From: Linderina pennispora
Taxonomy: Eukaryota; Kickxellomycota; Kickxellomycetes; Kickxellales; Kickxellaceae
Direction of reading: 5' to 3'
DNA: 64,000 bases
Assembly (NCBI RefSeq): GCF_002104995.1
Contig: NW_024468253.1
Span: forward strand, 992,001 to 1,056,000
A model generated the notes under the pieces. The model was not told the DNA's origin, did no database searches, and saw nothing but the letters and a program-made list of their open reading frames with translations. Shown in pieces: positions 44,205 through 55,179 of this stretch. Position 1 is the stretch's first letter. Each line of letters starts with the position of its first letter. The position numbers and the translations under genes were made by a program.

Positions 44205-45774
44205 TCTGTTGCGGTGGGCGGAAGAGATGGATTAAAGATATGGTTTAGATAATACGCACGACCGGAAACCCTTAATTTTTGGCAAGAGGACTTTGAGGGG
44301 TGGGGGGAGAAGGGTGGTGAAGGTGGAGAAGGACTGATATGTTAGAGCGCAGGTCCACTCGGTGCGGGAACCCCGGTATGCCGGTTCTGCGCTACACGTG
44401 TTGGTTGGAGGTGCGAAAACAAGAGGTGACAAAGAGAGAACGAAACTCGCAATAGAGCTGCCAAATAAACGCAAGCAGGTGAGAAAAAGGAGAAATGTAA
44501 AAACGAAGAAATCCGGAAAAAGGAAGAAGAGTAGGCGTAGAAGAAAAAGGCGTTGCACTAGAGCTACTTTGTGTCCCAAGAGTGGGCCCGCAGACCACTA
44601 GCAAAACAACGAGATTTTTTACTTTAAAATAGCGAAGCCGTGGCAGATCGCCGCCATTGACTGTGAATTGACAAAATCCATGTACGCGCGAAGTAGATGT
44701 ATCTTCACTGCTCTCTGGGCCTGTACAGGGGACACTAGGCCGCAAGCCGTTGCCCAGCCCAGCCCATCCCTGCCTCATCTGTCTGCTTGCGTTGACCTAT
44801 TTATGTTCGCGCCGCCAGACAAGGGCGGTTTCTAGCCAGTGCCAGGAAACACACCCGGTGGCTTATTCCACCCCCATTATGCCCTGTGCATACCAAGCTC
44901 CATTGTTTGCTGGCCAGAGCTGACTGAGGCGCTGCAATAAATTGAACCCATCTTGGCCAGAACGAGCACCACCAACTAGCGCGGACAATTGCTTTCTGCA
45001 TTGGCATCTGTCTCGACGCGTGCGAATCTCCGCTGCATAGGCAGAAACGACCCAGGGGAACCAGTGCGGGGAGGGAAGGGGGATTGCACCCGCGGCTCAG
45101 ACGGGTCTCTGGGAATCCCTGACTGGTCCTTGTCCCTGCGCACAGACATGGGCTGGTACTTTCCTGCGGCCTGGGCTATCATAGATCCGACAGTGTCAAA
45201 ACACATGGTAGATCCATTTATACAACGCTTCTTATCGGAAATAGTGCGGGTGCGCTTGTTTGTTGGGACCAGGCGTAGTTGGTCCAGACGTCAGACTGCA
45301 GCATGATGAGATCAAGACTGGCCATGCGGTCCGGCGGGCAGCCGTGTGCCGGCATTTTCTTTTAAATAGATAATTGCATCAACAGAGCAGTGACCATTCT
45401 CTAGAAAACTGCCAGTACGGCACTAGGAAAAGATCAATTGAGAATGTCTGTGTCGGCGATAGCTGGTGCAAATACGACAGCACTGGTTCTGCGGAGAGGG
45501 TGCTTGATATCTGGACAGGGCATGGCGGACGACACCATGCATTCCTACAGTGCCCAGCATTCCACGGCTCATTCTGTGACTTTGTTACTTTTTGGTCCTT
45601 GATGGAGACACTACTATGCTTGATTAAACATTCTCTACAGCTCCATGTCCACCGCCACCAGCTGTATATCAAGACTGCATCCTTTGCTCAACAAGACCTC
45701 TTTTCCATGTTCTCTCATCCACTAATTTACACCCTCTTTCTTTCTTCTTTCTACGCTCCTTTGTTATTAGTTCT
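44205..45774. other. Divergent intergenic region
   Basis: About 1.57 kb between the starts of the MIT-domain gene (-) and the second hexosaminidase (+). Lys/Arg-rich short frame at 44362-44601 is probably an A/G-rich artefact. Pyrimidine-rich stretch just before 45775. No gene or repeat seen. Confidence 0.5.
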
Positions 45775-47435
45775 ATGCGCTCATTCAAAATATTGGTATC
45801 TTTTGTCCACTTTATTGCCTCAGCTACGCTTGTGCAGGCTGTCTGGCCACAACCCAGCTCTATAGAGGATGGCAAGATTGGCGTCGAGATCAAGCGGAGC
45901 GATTTCATGATAAAATCCAATGTCACATCGAGTTCGGTAATCAATGCCGCCATTGAGCGCTACCAGTACTTGATTGAGCACGAGTACTACGAATCGCCAA
46001 TCGACCGCGATTCTGGGACGCTGAAAACCATGGGCAGCATCTATTCACTCGAGGTCGACGTGTGGTCTGCCCAGGACGTGTTCGATCTCGAAACCGGACG
46101 AGTCATACACGCTTGATGTACCAGCCGACGGCAAGGCATGTATAGTCGCAAAGACCCCATTCGGCGCAGTACGTGCGCTTGAGACGTTCTCGCAGCTGGT
46201 GACTGCTAATTCCGGTCGCAAGGTTATCCGCAATGCACCTGTGAAGATCTCGGACACGCCAAAATTCTCCCATCGCGGTATTCTGCTCGACACATCACGC
46301 AACTTTTTCCATGTCGACGCAATCCTGCGTACCCTCGATGCAATGGCATACAACAAGCTCAACGTCCTGCACTGGCATGTAGTTGATGCCTTTTCGTGGC
46401 CAATTGAGTCCAAGATCCACCCGGAACTGACCGAGAAGGGCGCGTACACCTTGGACATGAGATACTCATACGAAGACGTCAAAAAGATCATCACCTACGC
46501 CAAAAACCGTGCTGTCCGCATCATCCCTGAATTTGACATGCCTGGCCACACCTACATTATTGGCGAGTCGCACCCAGAGCTCATGGCCTGCATGAACAAG
46601 CAGCCAAACTGGGACAAGTACACGGCGGAGCCACCCAGTGGCCAGCTTAACATTGCCGATCCGCGCGCTATCTCGTTTGCATTTGATATTATGGCCGAGT
46701 ACAGCCGTCTGTTCGTCGATCTCCAGTACCACATGGGTGGTGGTGCGCTAAACCTGGACTGCTTCGGAGAGGAGCCGACCATTGAAATGTACGTGCGTGA
46801 TCACCCAGGCGAGAGCGTCGACTCACTTATTGTCGGGTGGAGCACGCAGATGGCCAACAAGCTCGATGACCTGGGAAAGATCCCTATGGTTTGGGAGGAC
46901 ACCATCTTGAGCCACAACTTCACAGCGCGCAATACCACCATTGTGCAGGCATGGATCAATGAGGACTCTGTTGGAAAGATCGTCGATCGTGGGTACCGTG
47001 CCGTTGCCTCTCCCTGGAACAAGTACTATCTCGATTGCGGCCACGGCTCCTGGCTGTCAGATTTTGGTGGCACGTCCTGGTGCGATCCGTACAAGGGCTG
47101 GCAGACCATCTACACATATGACCCATTGGCCAACATTACCGACCCCATCAAGCAGAAGCTGGTTCTAGGAGGCGAAGTAGCGCTATTCTCTTCCCAGTCG
47201 GATGAAACCACCATCGATCGCAATTTGTGGCCGCGCGCTTCAGCCTTCGCCGAGGTGATGTGGACCGGCAACATTGACCCAGTAACAAACACCACACGCG
47301 ACATCAAAAAGGTGATGCCGACGTCTCACGGACCAGCGCTTCCGCATGGTTGCACGTGGCATTATGGCCGAACCGCTGCAGCCGCTGTGGTGTGTGCATC
47401 ACCCAGAAGCCTGCCTACATCCCGTTGCACCCTAG
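45775..47435 (+). CDS. GH20 hexosaminidase paralogue lacking the catalytic Asp-Glu pair (likely pseudoenzyme)
   Basis: Same architecture as the GH20 gene at 34126-35767: signal peptide MRSFKILVSFVHFIASATLV, small N-terminal domain, and a barrel with HRGILLDTSRNFFHVDAILR, YNKLNVLHWHVVDAFSWP, IIPEFDMPGHTYII, MVWEDTIL and YYLDCGHGSWLSDFGG. But where the paralogue has HLGGDEVN this one reads HMGGGALN (about 46732-46755): Asp to Gly, Glu to Ala, Val to Leu, each consistent with a single substitution and with no length change, so not an indel artefact. GH20 hydrolysis needs that pair, so this product should not cleave by the normal mechanism. A surplus base (GG at 46096-46097) and a shift near 47315 break the frame; past it the tail QPLWCVHHPEACLHP ends at TAG 47433-47435. 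About 552 residues. Confidence 0.9.
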
Positions 47436-47890
47436 CACCAGTATGCCTTTTGCTTTTGGTTTCTTTTGCTTTTCCTGCTAATTCCATGTGCCATTCTCCA
47501 ACAGTGATTCGCACCCACATGCCGACTCTCCCCATTCTCTGGCAGTTGTTTCTACTGCTTGTTTTGGTCTCGAGTAAATGCCGGAACTTTGGACCACTAG
47601 GGTGATCACTGAAGGTCTTCGCGAATGCTTTGATTCTGGGAAGCAAATCTTCATGTGGGCATGTAGTAATTACGAGAAGGACAACCTGAACCAATGACGG
47701 GCATATGCTGTTGCATTAATCTGTGCAAATCCCCAGCTTTTTACGGTTTCTTAGTGGCCAGCACAACACCAAGGGAGCAGTCTGCCAGTCGGTAGCCCAA
47801 AAAGCGGCCAACCTACTCTGCCTTCCGAACCAGGCAGCAGTGTCCAGAGTATCCTTACTGGTTGTGTAACGCTAAGCAGAGCGCGTCCAA

Positions 47891-47935
47891 AGTCTATCTG
47901 AATGAAGTCTATCTGAATGAAGTCTATCTGAATGA
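47891..47935. repeat. Three perfect copies of a 15-base tandem repeat
   Basis: AGTCTATCTGAATGA three times in a row with no mismatch, flanked on both sides by GCGCGTC. Confidence 0.95.
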
Positions 47936-48071
47936 GCGCGTCTGCTTCACCGCTCGCCCTGAATCACTGGCGTGGACGGCAGGCGTCTGTATTTAACTTT
48001 TTGCCTGCTTACTGTGCTCGGCACTCATAAAGTTTGGACGACATCGCACAATCATTGCCAGATTAGCAGCG

Positions 48072-48077
48072 TATAAA
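48072..48077 (+). promoter_or_regulatory. TATA box upstream of the first receptor gene
   Basis: TATAAA within GTATAAATAAAG, about 320 bases upstream of the ATG at 48398. The distance is long, so it may serve a 5' leader. Confidence 0.35.
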
Positions 48078-48397
48078 TAAAGAGTTGCAAGCGAAGGTGC
48101 GATTTACATTGCGGCTCTCTCCTACAGCCTGACCAGCACGTCTACAAGGCAGAAACTTCAGTGCGCGGTCTGGCGGGCCAGCGCGCATGCATGGGGAGAA
48201 ATTTGTGTTGGCGGAAAAGAAGGGAGCACAAGTTCATTTGAATGAATATTTATATTTCCTTCCTGCCCCGTTTCCACCCAAAGACCACTTTTGCCACCTT
48301 TCTTTCTACTATCACGTCTCTTTGTAAATACCTTCAGCCCTGCAATCCACCCTCACCAAACCTGCCTACTGTTCAGACTCCCCTATTGATCTTACCG

Positions 48398-49539
48398 ATG
48401 AGCGCTCGCAGCGACTTCTCCCAAGGCTGGGAAACCATTTACATACCCTCAACACACATTGAGCACGTTTTATTTTACGTTGCACTCGCGATTAACCTGG
48501 CCAACATCCCTCTCGCTGCCTATGCCCTCTGGTTTCGGAACTACCTGCCCATCAAAAGTAAACACGTCTGGATTGTGTCAGGCATCGGGGTGTCGACAAC
48601 GATTTTCAATGTGGCCATGAACGTCACCACTGGACTGATTGGGTACAACAACGCGCTCTTGTGGTCCTGCCGGCTGTGGTCCAGCTGGCTTTTGAATCCT
48701 CTTGGTTTCGGACTCGCCCTCAGTCTGATCAACATGCGCCTGGTTATATACTATCGGGTATTCATCACTCGCCACACCTTCAGCTACAAACGATTCACAG
48801 TCTTGAAGTTCTGCAAGAAATACTGGCCGCTATTTGCACTCTGGCTGCCATCACTTGTGACGGCAATAGTAGTTCAGGCTCTGCCCTCTAGCTTCAGTGT
48901 TCGCTCAGTGTACGATAAGGGTGTCCCGACCTGCGACTTTTACTATCCCTATCTGTATTGGTGCTTTGGATACTTTGCCCTGCTGATTGTCATTTCGTGG
49001 GTGCTCTACTTCCGAGTGATGAGGATTGCGAAGGCCTTTAACGAGTTTAAGCTAGCCATCTGGTCAATCGTTATCTTCACCGTGATGCTAGCCTGCAAAC
49101 ATAACGATATCCATGGTCGGCGGGTCCATCTACGCTTGGGGCCGCATTGCGTCGGCATTCATCAATACAGCGATGCTGAACTCTTACTTCCTGCTTATCC
49201 TGGCGCCTCCAGTTTTTGGACCACATCTTCCAAAGAGAAAAGACGCTTAGAAAATTCCTCGACGCGCTTCACTCGGACGGCCTAGTTGCACAAGAGGCTC
49301 GGCTCGGCAACGCGCACAAGCAGCTGTACGGGATGGACGAAGGAACCGACACATATGTTCCCACGTCTGGCGCTGGCGACTCGAAAGTATCTACCAGTCG
49401 GGTACGACCAGAAAACACAGCCACATACTTTACATACAACAATTCGTATTCGCAACAGCAGGATAATGCTTCTGGTGCTCAGTTCTCGCGGGTGGACGAC
49501 GACTACATATTCGAGTCCGGAGCACGAGCTCGCGTATAG
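48398..49539 (+). CDS. Seven-transmembrane receptor, copy 1 of 4
   Basis: First of four tandem paralogues. I take ATG 48398 (MSARSDFSQGWETIYIP) because it aligns with the starts of the other copies. Helices in order: VLFYVALAINLANIPLAAYA; KHVWIVSGIGVSTTIFNVAM; PLGFGLALSLINMRLVIYYR; YWPLFALWLPSLVTAIVVQA; YFALLIVISWVLYF; SIVIFTVMLACNITI; TAMLNSYFLLILAPP. Family motifs: YLPIKSKHVWI before TM2, NMRLVIYYRVF after TM3, KAFNEFKLAIW before TM6, and the tail LRKFLDALHSDGLVAQEARL...HKQLYGMDEG. The frame shifts at a surplus A (AAA 49097-49099) and a surplus C (CC 49221-49222); the shared family sequence continues across both. Likely a plasma-membrane G-protein-coupled sensor; ligand unknown. Confidence 0.85.
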
Positions 49540-50789
49540 AATGCCGGCTCAGCCCAGCGATCGCCCAACAATGGGCTATGACAACAGGCGGCAGATTCTA
49601 TAAATATGCTCTTGGCTTGGCCACAGTATCATTCAGATGTTAACAAATAGTACAGTTCTAATGCACGATTATGCGCGTCTGGATAGCATCTTGCATATCT
49701 CCCGCGTCGCTCAGAACCATGTGAGGGTTCCAGCAATATCTAGTTCGGACTCTCCATAACCAGATGAACCAGCAGGCGCTCTCTTGGGAAAGGACCGCCA
49801 GTGGGCAGATGCCCTGATTGAAACGCAGCACAGCGATGCCTTGAGCCCAGCTCTGACATGTCAGGTGCGCAGGTCGCTCAGATACTGGCAGACTCTAGGC
49901 TTTTCAGTCCTGATTCGAAGTGCAGATGAAGCAGCTGCACACGTCAAAAATACATAACGCTACCAACTAAAGCGGTATTTTTTTCGCAACTTTGTAGCGC
50001 TCGGTAATTTCAGTTCTCAAAATGGAATGATGCACTGGTGTCGATCTGTACTCCGAAAACACAATGAATGGCGTTTGGTGGCAGAGGAGAGCTCGGCTGC
50101 CTATAGGCTTTTACCGAGGATTCCTACTGAAAGGCCTTTTGAGTGCCTGTTCCTGTGCCTGTAGCTCTCTTGTAAGGGGTGAGGGAGACGGGGCTGAGTG
50201 ATGGTGGTGGTTTCACAAATAAAAACTGCACGCATCCAGCGTGGGGGCTATCTCTGCTGACACTGGCTCAGAGGCATAAATGGGGGTTTAGTAAGACTGT
50301 ACGCATGTTGCTACAATGCTTTTGCTCCCTGACACCGGCTGGTCCCAACACTACCTTTTAAAATAGCTACGCGTGGGGACAGCAAAGCACTGGGAAAACA
50401 AAATGTCAACAAATGGAGTGACGCAAATTGACGGACACTGCTGCATCTGTGAAAAAGCTCGTTTTGCATCAGTCTGATTCGCCTCTGGTAAAGCTTGTGC
50501 TATTTTCTATCCACAAGTTTTGCAAGCGTTAGATTGGCCAGGCTTCGAAAGCAAACGTAGCACGATATCAGGGCATGGAAATTGCGATTCCCCTTGCGCG
50601 GAACCAGCTACTCCCTGTAACAACTATAACGATGACCCTGGCTTGAGCAAACAGCTGTGTCTATCAGTAATTTATATTTCCCTGCCCCTTCTCTTGTCTG
50701 CTCTCTGTATATAGCTCGCCCTTTTGCTTACCTATTATAATCGCTATCTCCCTTTCACAGCTTGGCCTGGCTTGAAGATCGATGAATGA
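49540..50789. other. Intergenic spacer between receptor copies 1 and 2
   Basis: About 1.25 kb without a convincing frame. A pyrimidine-rich stretch (50680-50760) precedes the next start. No repeat or RNA seen. Confidence 0.5.
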
Positions 50790-51882
50790 ATGAGCTTGTC
50801 CAGCAATATTAGCCCTGTCAGCTCAGACAGCCCAAGTGTTTGGAATAACGTATACGCGCCCGGGGTCGGCTTGGAGCGCGTCATGTTTTACCTCACCTTT
50901 GGCTGTGAACTTGACAACAGTGCCTCTGATACTATACGCAATCTGGAACCGTAGCTACCTTCCGATAAGGTCAAAGCACGTGTGGATCATGTCTGGCGTA
51001 GGCTTCGGAAGCATCGTATTCAACGTGTCAGCAAATATTATTTACGGTATGGCTGGCTTTGATAACGACATCACCGGTAGTTGTCGGTTTTGGGCTGGAT
51101 TCGGAGTGATGACATTCGGGACTGGCATCTTCCACTCGTGCATCAACATGAGGCTCATTATCTACTATCGCGTATTCATAACCGGAAATACGCGCACATA
51201 TAGAAAGTTCACCTTGGCACGGTTCTTGAGACGATTCTGGCCATTTTTTGCCATGTGGTTACCGACAGTCATATCGACTGTAGTCATTTACCTGCTACCA
51301 CCATCTCTGAGTGGCAACCGTGTTCATACCAATGGGGTACGAACTTGTGTCTACAGGCACGAGTATATGTATTATGTAGTCTCGTACTATGGACTACAGC
51401 TAATGTTGTCGTGGTACCTGTATTTTCGCATTCGCAAGATCGGGAAGGCATTCAACGAGTTCAAGCTTGCGATTTGGTCGCTAGTAACATTCACGCTGTT
51501 GCTGGTTTACCATATTGTGGATAACTTTGTGGGGTTCAGCCTGGAGCCTTGGGGGCGCATACTGAACTCTTGGCTTACGATATTAATGCTCAACTCGTAT
51601 GTTTGGCTCATCTTATGCAAGCCGATATATGGGCATATCTTCCACCACAACCAGTGCTTGAAGAACTTCCAGGAGGATATGCATGCAGATACCATTGCGG
51701 CCCAAAAGGCTAGCATATCTAATGCACTGGTCCATCTCTATGGCGCTGACGACAACATCCACCAGTACGCATATACTTTTGATTCACCGCCGAAGCTACA
51801 AGACAGTTCTTCCTCTCAGGCCGGTTACTTAGAGAGCACACCAAGCCTGGCAACAAACACAATTGCGAAAAACATGCTCTAA
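50790..51882 (+). CDS. Seven-transmembrane receptor, copy 2 of 4
   Basis: The most divergent copy. ATG 50790 (MSLSSNISPVSSDSPSVWNN) gives an N-terminus ending LERVMFYLT, then after one surplus T (TTT 50898-50900) AVNLTTVPLILYAIWNRSYL, PIRSKHVWIMSGVGFGSIVF, CRFWAGFGVMTFGTGIFHSC, INMRLIIYYRVFITGN, RFWPFFAMWLPTVISTVVIY, KAFNEFKLAIWSLVTFTLLL and LTILMLNSYVWLILCKPIYG. The tail keeps the family pattern (NFQEDMHADTIAAQKASISN, HLYGADD) but is shorter in the variable part. About 363 residues. AATAAA overlaps the stop region at 51881. Confidence 0.87.
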
Positions 51883-53011
51883 TAAAAAAAATACAAATCA
51901 CAAGAACAATAGCATTGCTAGATTACACTGATATCTTTTGTGTATGAACCATGAGGGTGCATTCGACGATAGGCTGGGGATGCCACGGGGCAAGTAATTA
52001 TTCCTAATACCCTTTAGCTAACATTGGTTCTTTGGCTCAGAAAAAGGCTGCTTAGAAAACACGGTATGCCTACCAGGCCACACTATGCCAGCTTTTATGA
52101 ACAAAATAGGTCCTGGACACGCTACACAAGAATGGCTGAGTATACGGTAGAGATGAAAATCGGAAACACGTACTGGTGGATATGCGGTGTTATGAGCGAG
52201 GATAATAAAGCACACGACAGATATGCCTAGTCCATCTTACGAACTCTATGGGAATACATCCAGGTATCAGCCTGACCACATCCAGATTCACTATGGATCC
52301 AGATAGTGCATTTGAGGGCAGCGATGCAAGAGACTAAGGGGATGCAGATTTGTTTTGGTGGCGAGTTACCATGGAAGGGTTCTGCCGGGGCTGGAGAAAG
52401 GTCTTTTTTTTTTTTTCGAGTGTGGGGTGATTGGCGGCATGATTCCGTCCGGAGCCGTTGAGCCGACGAAATGCGGACAGCGATTTGCATCGAAAAGGTT
52501 TTCATCGACTCAGTAAACAGGCGGCGATCCGCTACTCGGGTTCCTGAGCACGCCTCCGCTATTTGGCGCTACTATTATTACCGCCCTTTTCTGCTTCATG
52601 TGCCGACCCCAACGTGTCGGGAAACCAAGGCGATAGAGTGGGTATGTGGGCAGCGTGTGGATCAATACAAACAAGGCTCAGCAATGGCGTGTTTGCCGAT
52701 TCGCTGTGCATGGAGAGAAGCGCTAGAATGGATTTCTGGAGGATTGAATGAAAAGCAGCTGAAAGCGGTGGTACAGAGCCTCGAAAAGGCGCGCATACAC
52801 ACATTGCGTAACACGCTTAATTATCTTGCTCACCACGCTTCGTTGCGGAGTGAAAACTGAGTGAGACAGAGGAGGCCAGTACTTAAAGGCAACGGGAGGT
52901 TTTCTTCGATGCGGCAGAGGCTGCTCCGCGCCCACCGTTTGATACTCTCACACTACCTTCCTCCTATTAATTTCTCACGCCTTTAAACCCCCTTTCTTTT
53001 TCACACACAGA
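51883..53011. other. Intergenic spacer between receptor copies 2 and 3
   Basis: About 1.13 kb. A plus-strand frame at 52471-52860 ends in a helical-looking segment (NEKQLKAVVQSLEKARIHTL) but has no start context or known domain, and I do not call it. A poly-T run is at 52406-52418. Confidence 0.45.
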
Positions 53012-54139
53012 ATGTCAGACAACTGGGACCGCTACTACTCACCGACATCTGTGGCAGAGATGCCAGTGTTTTACACTGCACTCGCTGTCAGCCTGACCAA
53101 TATCCCGATTATCGGATATGCGATATACAATCGTGACTACTTGCCAATTAAGAGCAAGAACGTGTGGATTGTGGCCGGGATTGGGCTTGGCAGCACGATC
53201 TTCAACGTGTCGTTCAACATCCTCAACGGAATGATGGGATTTGAAGGCGTGCTCGGCTATTGCCGGTTCTGGACAGCGTGGATGATGAGCACACTGGGGC
53301 TTGGTTTGTTCCTGAGCCCAATGAACATGCGGCTGATCATCTACTACCGTGTGTTTGTGACACGGCGGACGCACAGCTACACGCACTTCACCGTGGCCAA
53401 GTTCCTAAGGCGGTACTGGCCGTTATTCGTGCTATGGATGCCAGTAGTGGCATCGAGCATTGTGGCATCGGTGCTGCCGGCGCATAAGACAGTGCAGCTG
53501 GTTGTGGATCACGGACTAAACACCTGCCACAACAACTTTAGTTTCCTGTATTTTATCTTTGCCTACTTTGCGGCACAGGTGCTTGTGGCGTGGGGACTGT
53601 ACTTGCGTATGCGCAAGATTGCCAAGGCGTTCAACGAGTTCCGGCTGGCACTGTGGACATTGCTCATTTTCACCGCGATTTTTGTGCTTAATCTGGCGGT
53701 TATGTTAGCACAGGGCACGGTATATCCGTGGGGACGGATCTTCCTCGCTTTTGCCAACATGGTGCTCTTCAACTCGTATTTTTGGACGATTCTGGGCCCG
53801 CCAATCTACGGGCACATTTTCAGACGCGAGGCTACGTTGCGGCGGTTCATGGATGATATGCACGAGGACGGGATTCTGGCACAGCAAGCCCATATTGGAA
53901 GCGCACACAAGCATCTGTATGGTGTTGAGGATGGCACCAATTCGTACGTCAAGCAGTCGGATCTCGGCACCAGTGCGCATGCACCGTATAGCCAGATGCC
54001 TACTGCAGTTAACCCTATGGAGAGCAGCACCGGTACTGACCAGTACTCGCCGTATATGCAGCGCCTGGCAAGTACCAGCACCACTAGCATCTCCACGGTT
54101 GATGCGGCGGCCCAAAGCCGAGGCCGGCTGATCCTCTGA
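53012..54139 (+). CDS. Seven-transmembrane receptor, copy 3 of 4
   Basis: Intact 375-residue frame starting MSDNWDRYYSPTSVAEMPVF. Helices: VFYTALAVSLTNIPIIGYAI; NVWIVAGIGLGSTIFNVSFN; TLGLGLFLSPMNMRLIIYYR; YWPLFVLWMPVVASSIVASV; FIFAYFAAQVLVAWGLYLRM; LWTLLIFTAIFVLNLAVMLA; NMVLFNSYFWTILGPPIYGH. It keeps YLPIKSKNVWI, CRFWTAWM, KAFNEFRLALW and the tail RRFMDDMHEDGILAQQAHIG...HKHLYGVEDG. The last 60 residues are Ser/Thr-rich, a likely phosphorylation tail. No RGS or other cytosolic domain follows. Sequence is very close to copy 4. Confidence 0.9.
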   Translation: MSDNWDRYYSPTSVAEMPVFYTALAVSLTNIPIIGYAIYNRDYLPIKSKNVWIVAGIGLGSTIFNVSFNILNGMMGFEGVLGYCRFWTAWMMSTLGLGLFLSPMNMRLIIYYRVFVTRRTHSYTHFTVAKFLRRYWPLFVLWMPVVASSIVASVLPAHKTVQLVVDHGLNTCHNNFSFLYFIFAYFAAQVLVAWGLYLRMRKIAKAFNEFRLALWTLLIFTAIFVLNLAVMLAQGTVYPWGRIFLAFANMVLFNSYFWTILGPPIYGHIFRREATLRRFMDDMHEDGILAQQAHIGSAHKHLYGVEDGTNSYVKQSDLGTSAHAPYSQMPTAVNPMESSTGTDQYSPYMQRLASTSTTSISTVDAAAQSRGRLIL

Positions 54140-55179
54140 AAATACTGTATTTAATCCCCGTAGCAATGTAATGTGTCATGTAAACAAAATATATCTGCTT
54201 TTAATGACTGGCTGGCAATTCTAGAATGAATGTTGGTGTTTGAGGAAACAGTTTAAGAAATAAAGACGCTGATCTCTGATAGGACGGCATCAAGAAATAG
54301 AGGATCGCTAGGGGGTTGGGGATAAGCAGTTCCCAACAGGTTCCATCATGCATTGTTGCACTAGGTGTTGATCCGGGTGGAGGCGGTTACAATATTCCCC
54401 GCGCCATGCTTATTGTAAAGGGGTAAAAAGTTGATGACTTTTCCAACAACAGCACCATCTGAAGTGGCCATTTTATAGCCAATTCGAAAGAGTGTCATAG
54501 AAACAATGAACTAGAGAGAAAGGAGAAAGAAGGTCTTAGTGGACAGGAGATTAATCGGTATGACACCTACGGGGAACTGTAGCAGCATTTGCTAGTAATT
54601 GACGATGTCTCCTGATCTGGAATGAGGAATACGTCGACCACATAATGTCGATGAGGAAGCTGGTTTTCGACACCATACTGATGACGCAGTGCAATCTGGT
54701 AGTGCTTTGCCTGAAATATGGTAATGAAGAACAATACCATCCTATCTAGCACTTTCCTTAGTAGCGAGAAAGATATTCATTCGGAGCCGTACAAAGACGG
54801 AGCTGGTGCACTCAGAAGTGAGCAGAATCTACGATGACAAGCAATTGTAACGATCATCATAGTCGGACAAATAGAACGTCCAACAGACCAGCGATCATGG
54901 ATGACAATCAGGATGCTCGCAAGCTGCTATAGTGAGGACAAGGTTTGTTGTCAAAACAGTTTGCCAAAGTCAGCTAGATACCTCTGTGGGGAAGGGATCG
55001 CAAAGGAGTACTCTTATCTCTGCCTATAGCAAAAACATATAAAGAGGATGAGCTGCTCTAGAACAATTTCTTGAAAAAAAAAATCCACTGCATGTTTACA
55101 CCATTTATCTCCTCTTATTCTTCTTCCATTTCTAATATTTTGCTGCTGATTCTCTTTCTATATACGCTTATTGAGAAGG
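54140..55179. other. Intergenic spacer between receptor copies 3 and 4
   Basis: About 1.04 kb with only short frames; contains a TATA box at 55038 and a pyrimidine-rich leader before the next ATG. Confidence 0.5.
55038..55043 (+). promoter_or_regulatory. TATA box of receptor copy 4
   Basis: TATAAA 142 bases upstream of the ATG at 55180. Confidence 0.45.

Larger units (their letters stand above)
47436..48397. other. Intergenic region with a 15-base tandem repeat
   Basis: About 960 bases between the second hexosaminidase and the first receptor. Holds the tandem repeat at 47891 and a TATA box at 48072. No coding signal. Confidence 0.55.

Noticed and set aside
45775-47435. Loss of the GH20 catalytic pair as a frameshift artefact
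   Set aside because: The flanking sequence on both sides is in the same frame and the motif length is unchanged; only substitutions explain it.
49097-49099. Programmed +1 frameshifting as a novel recoding system
   Set aside because: Shift sites have no common slippery motif, do not sit at stop codons, and lie in homopolymers of any base across unrelated genes, which fits sequencing error better.
52471-52860. 129-codon plus-strand frame between receptors 2 and 3
   Set aside because: Only the last 50 codons look protein-like; no family, no promoter context, and it overlaps a frame of equal quality on the other strand.
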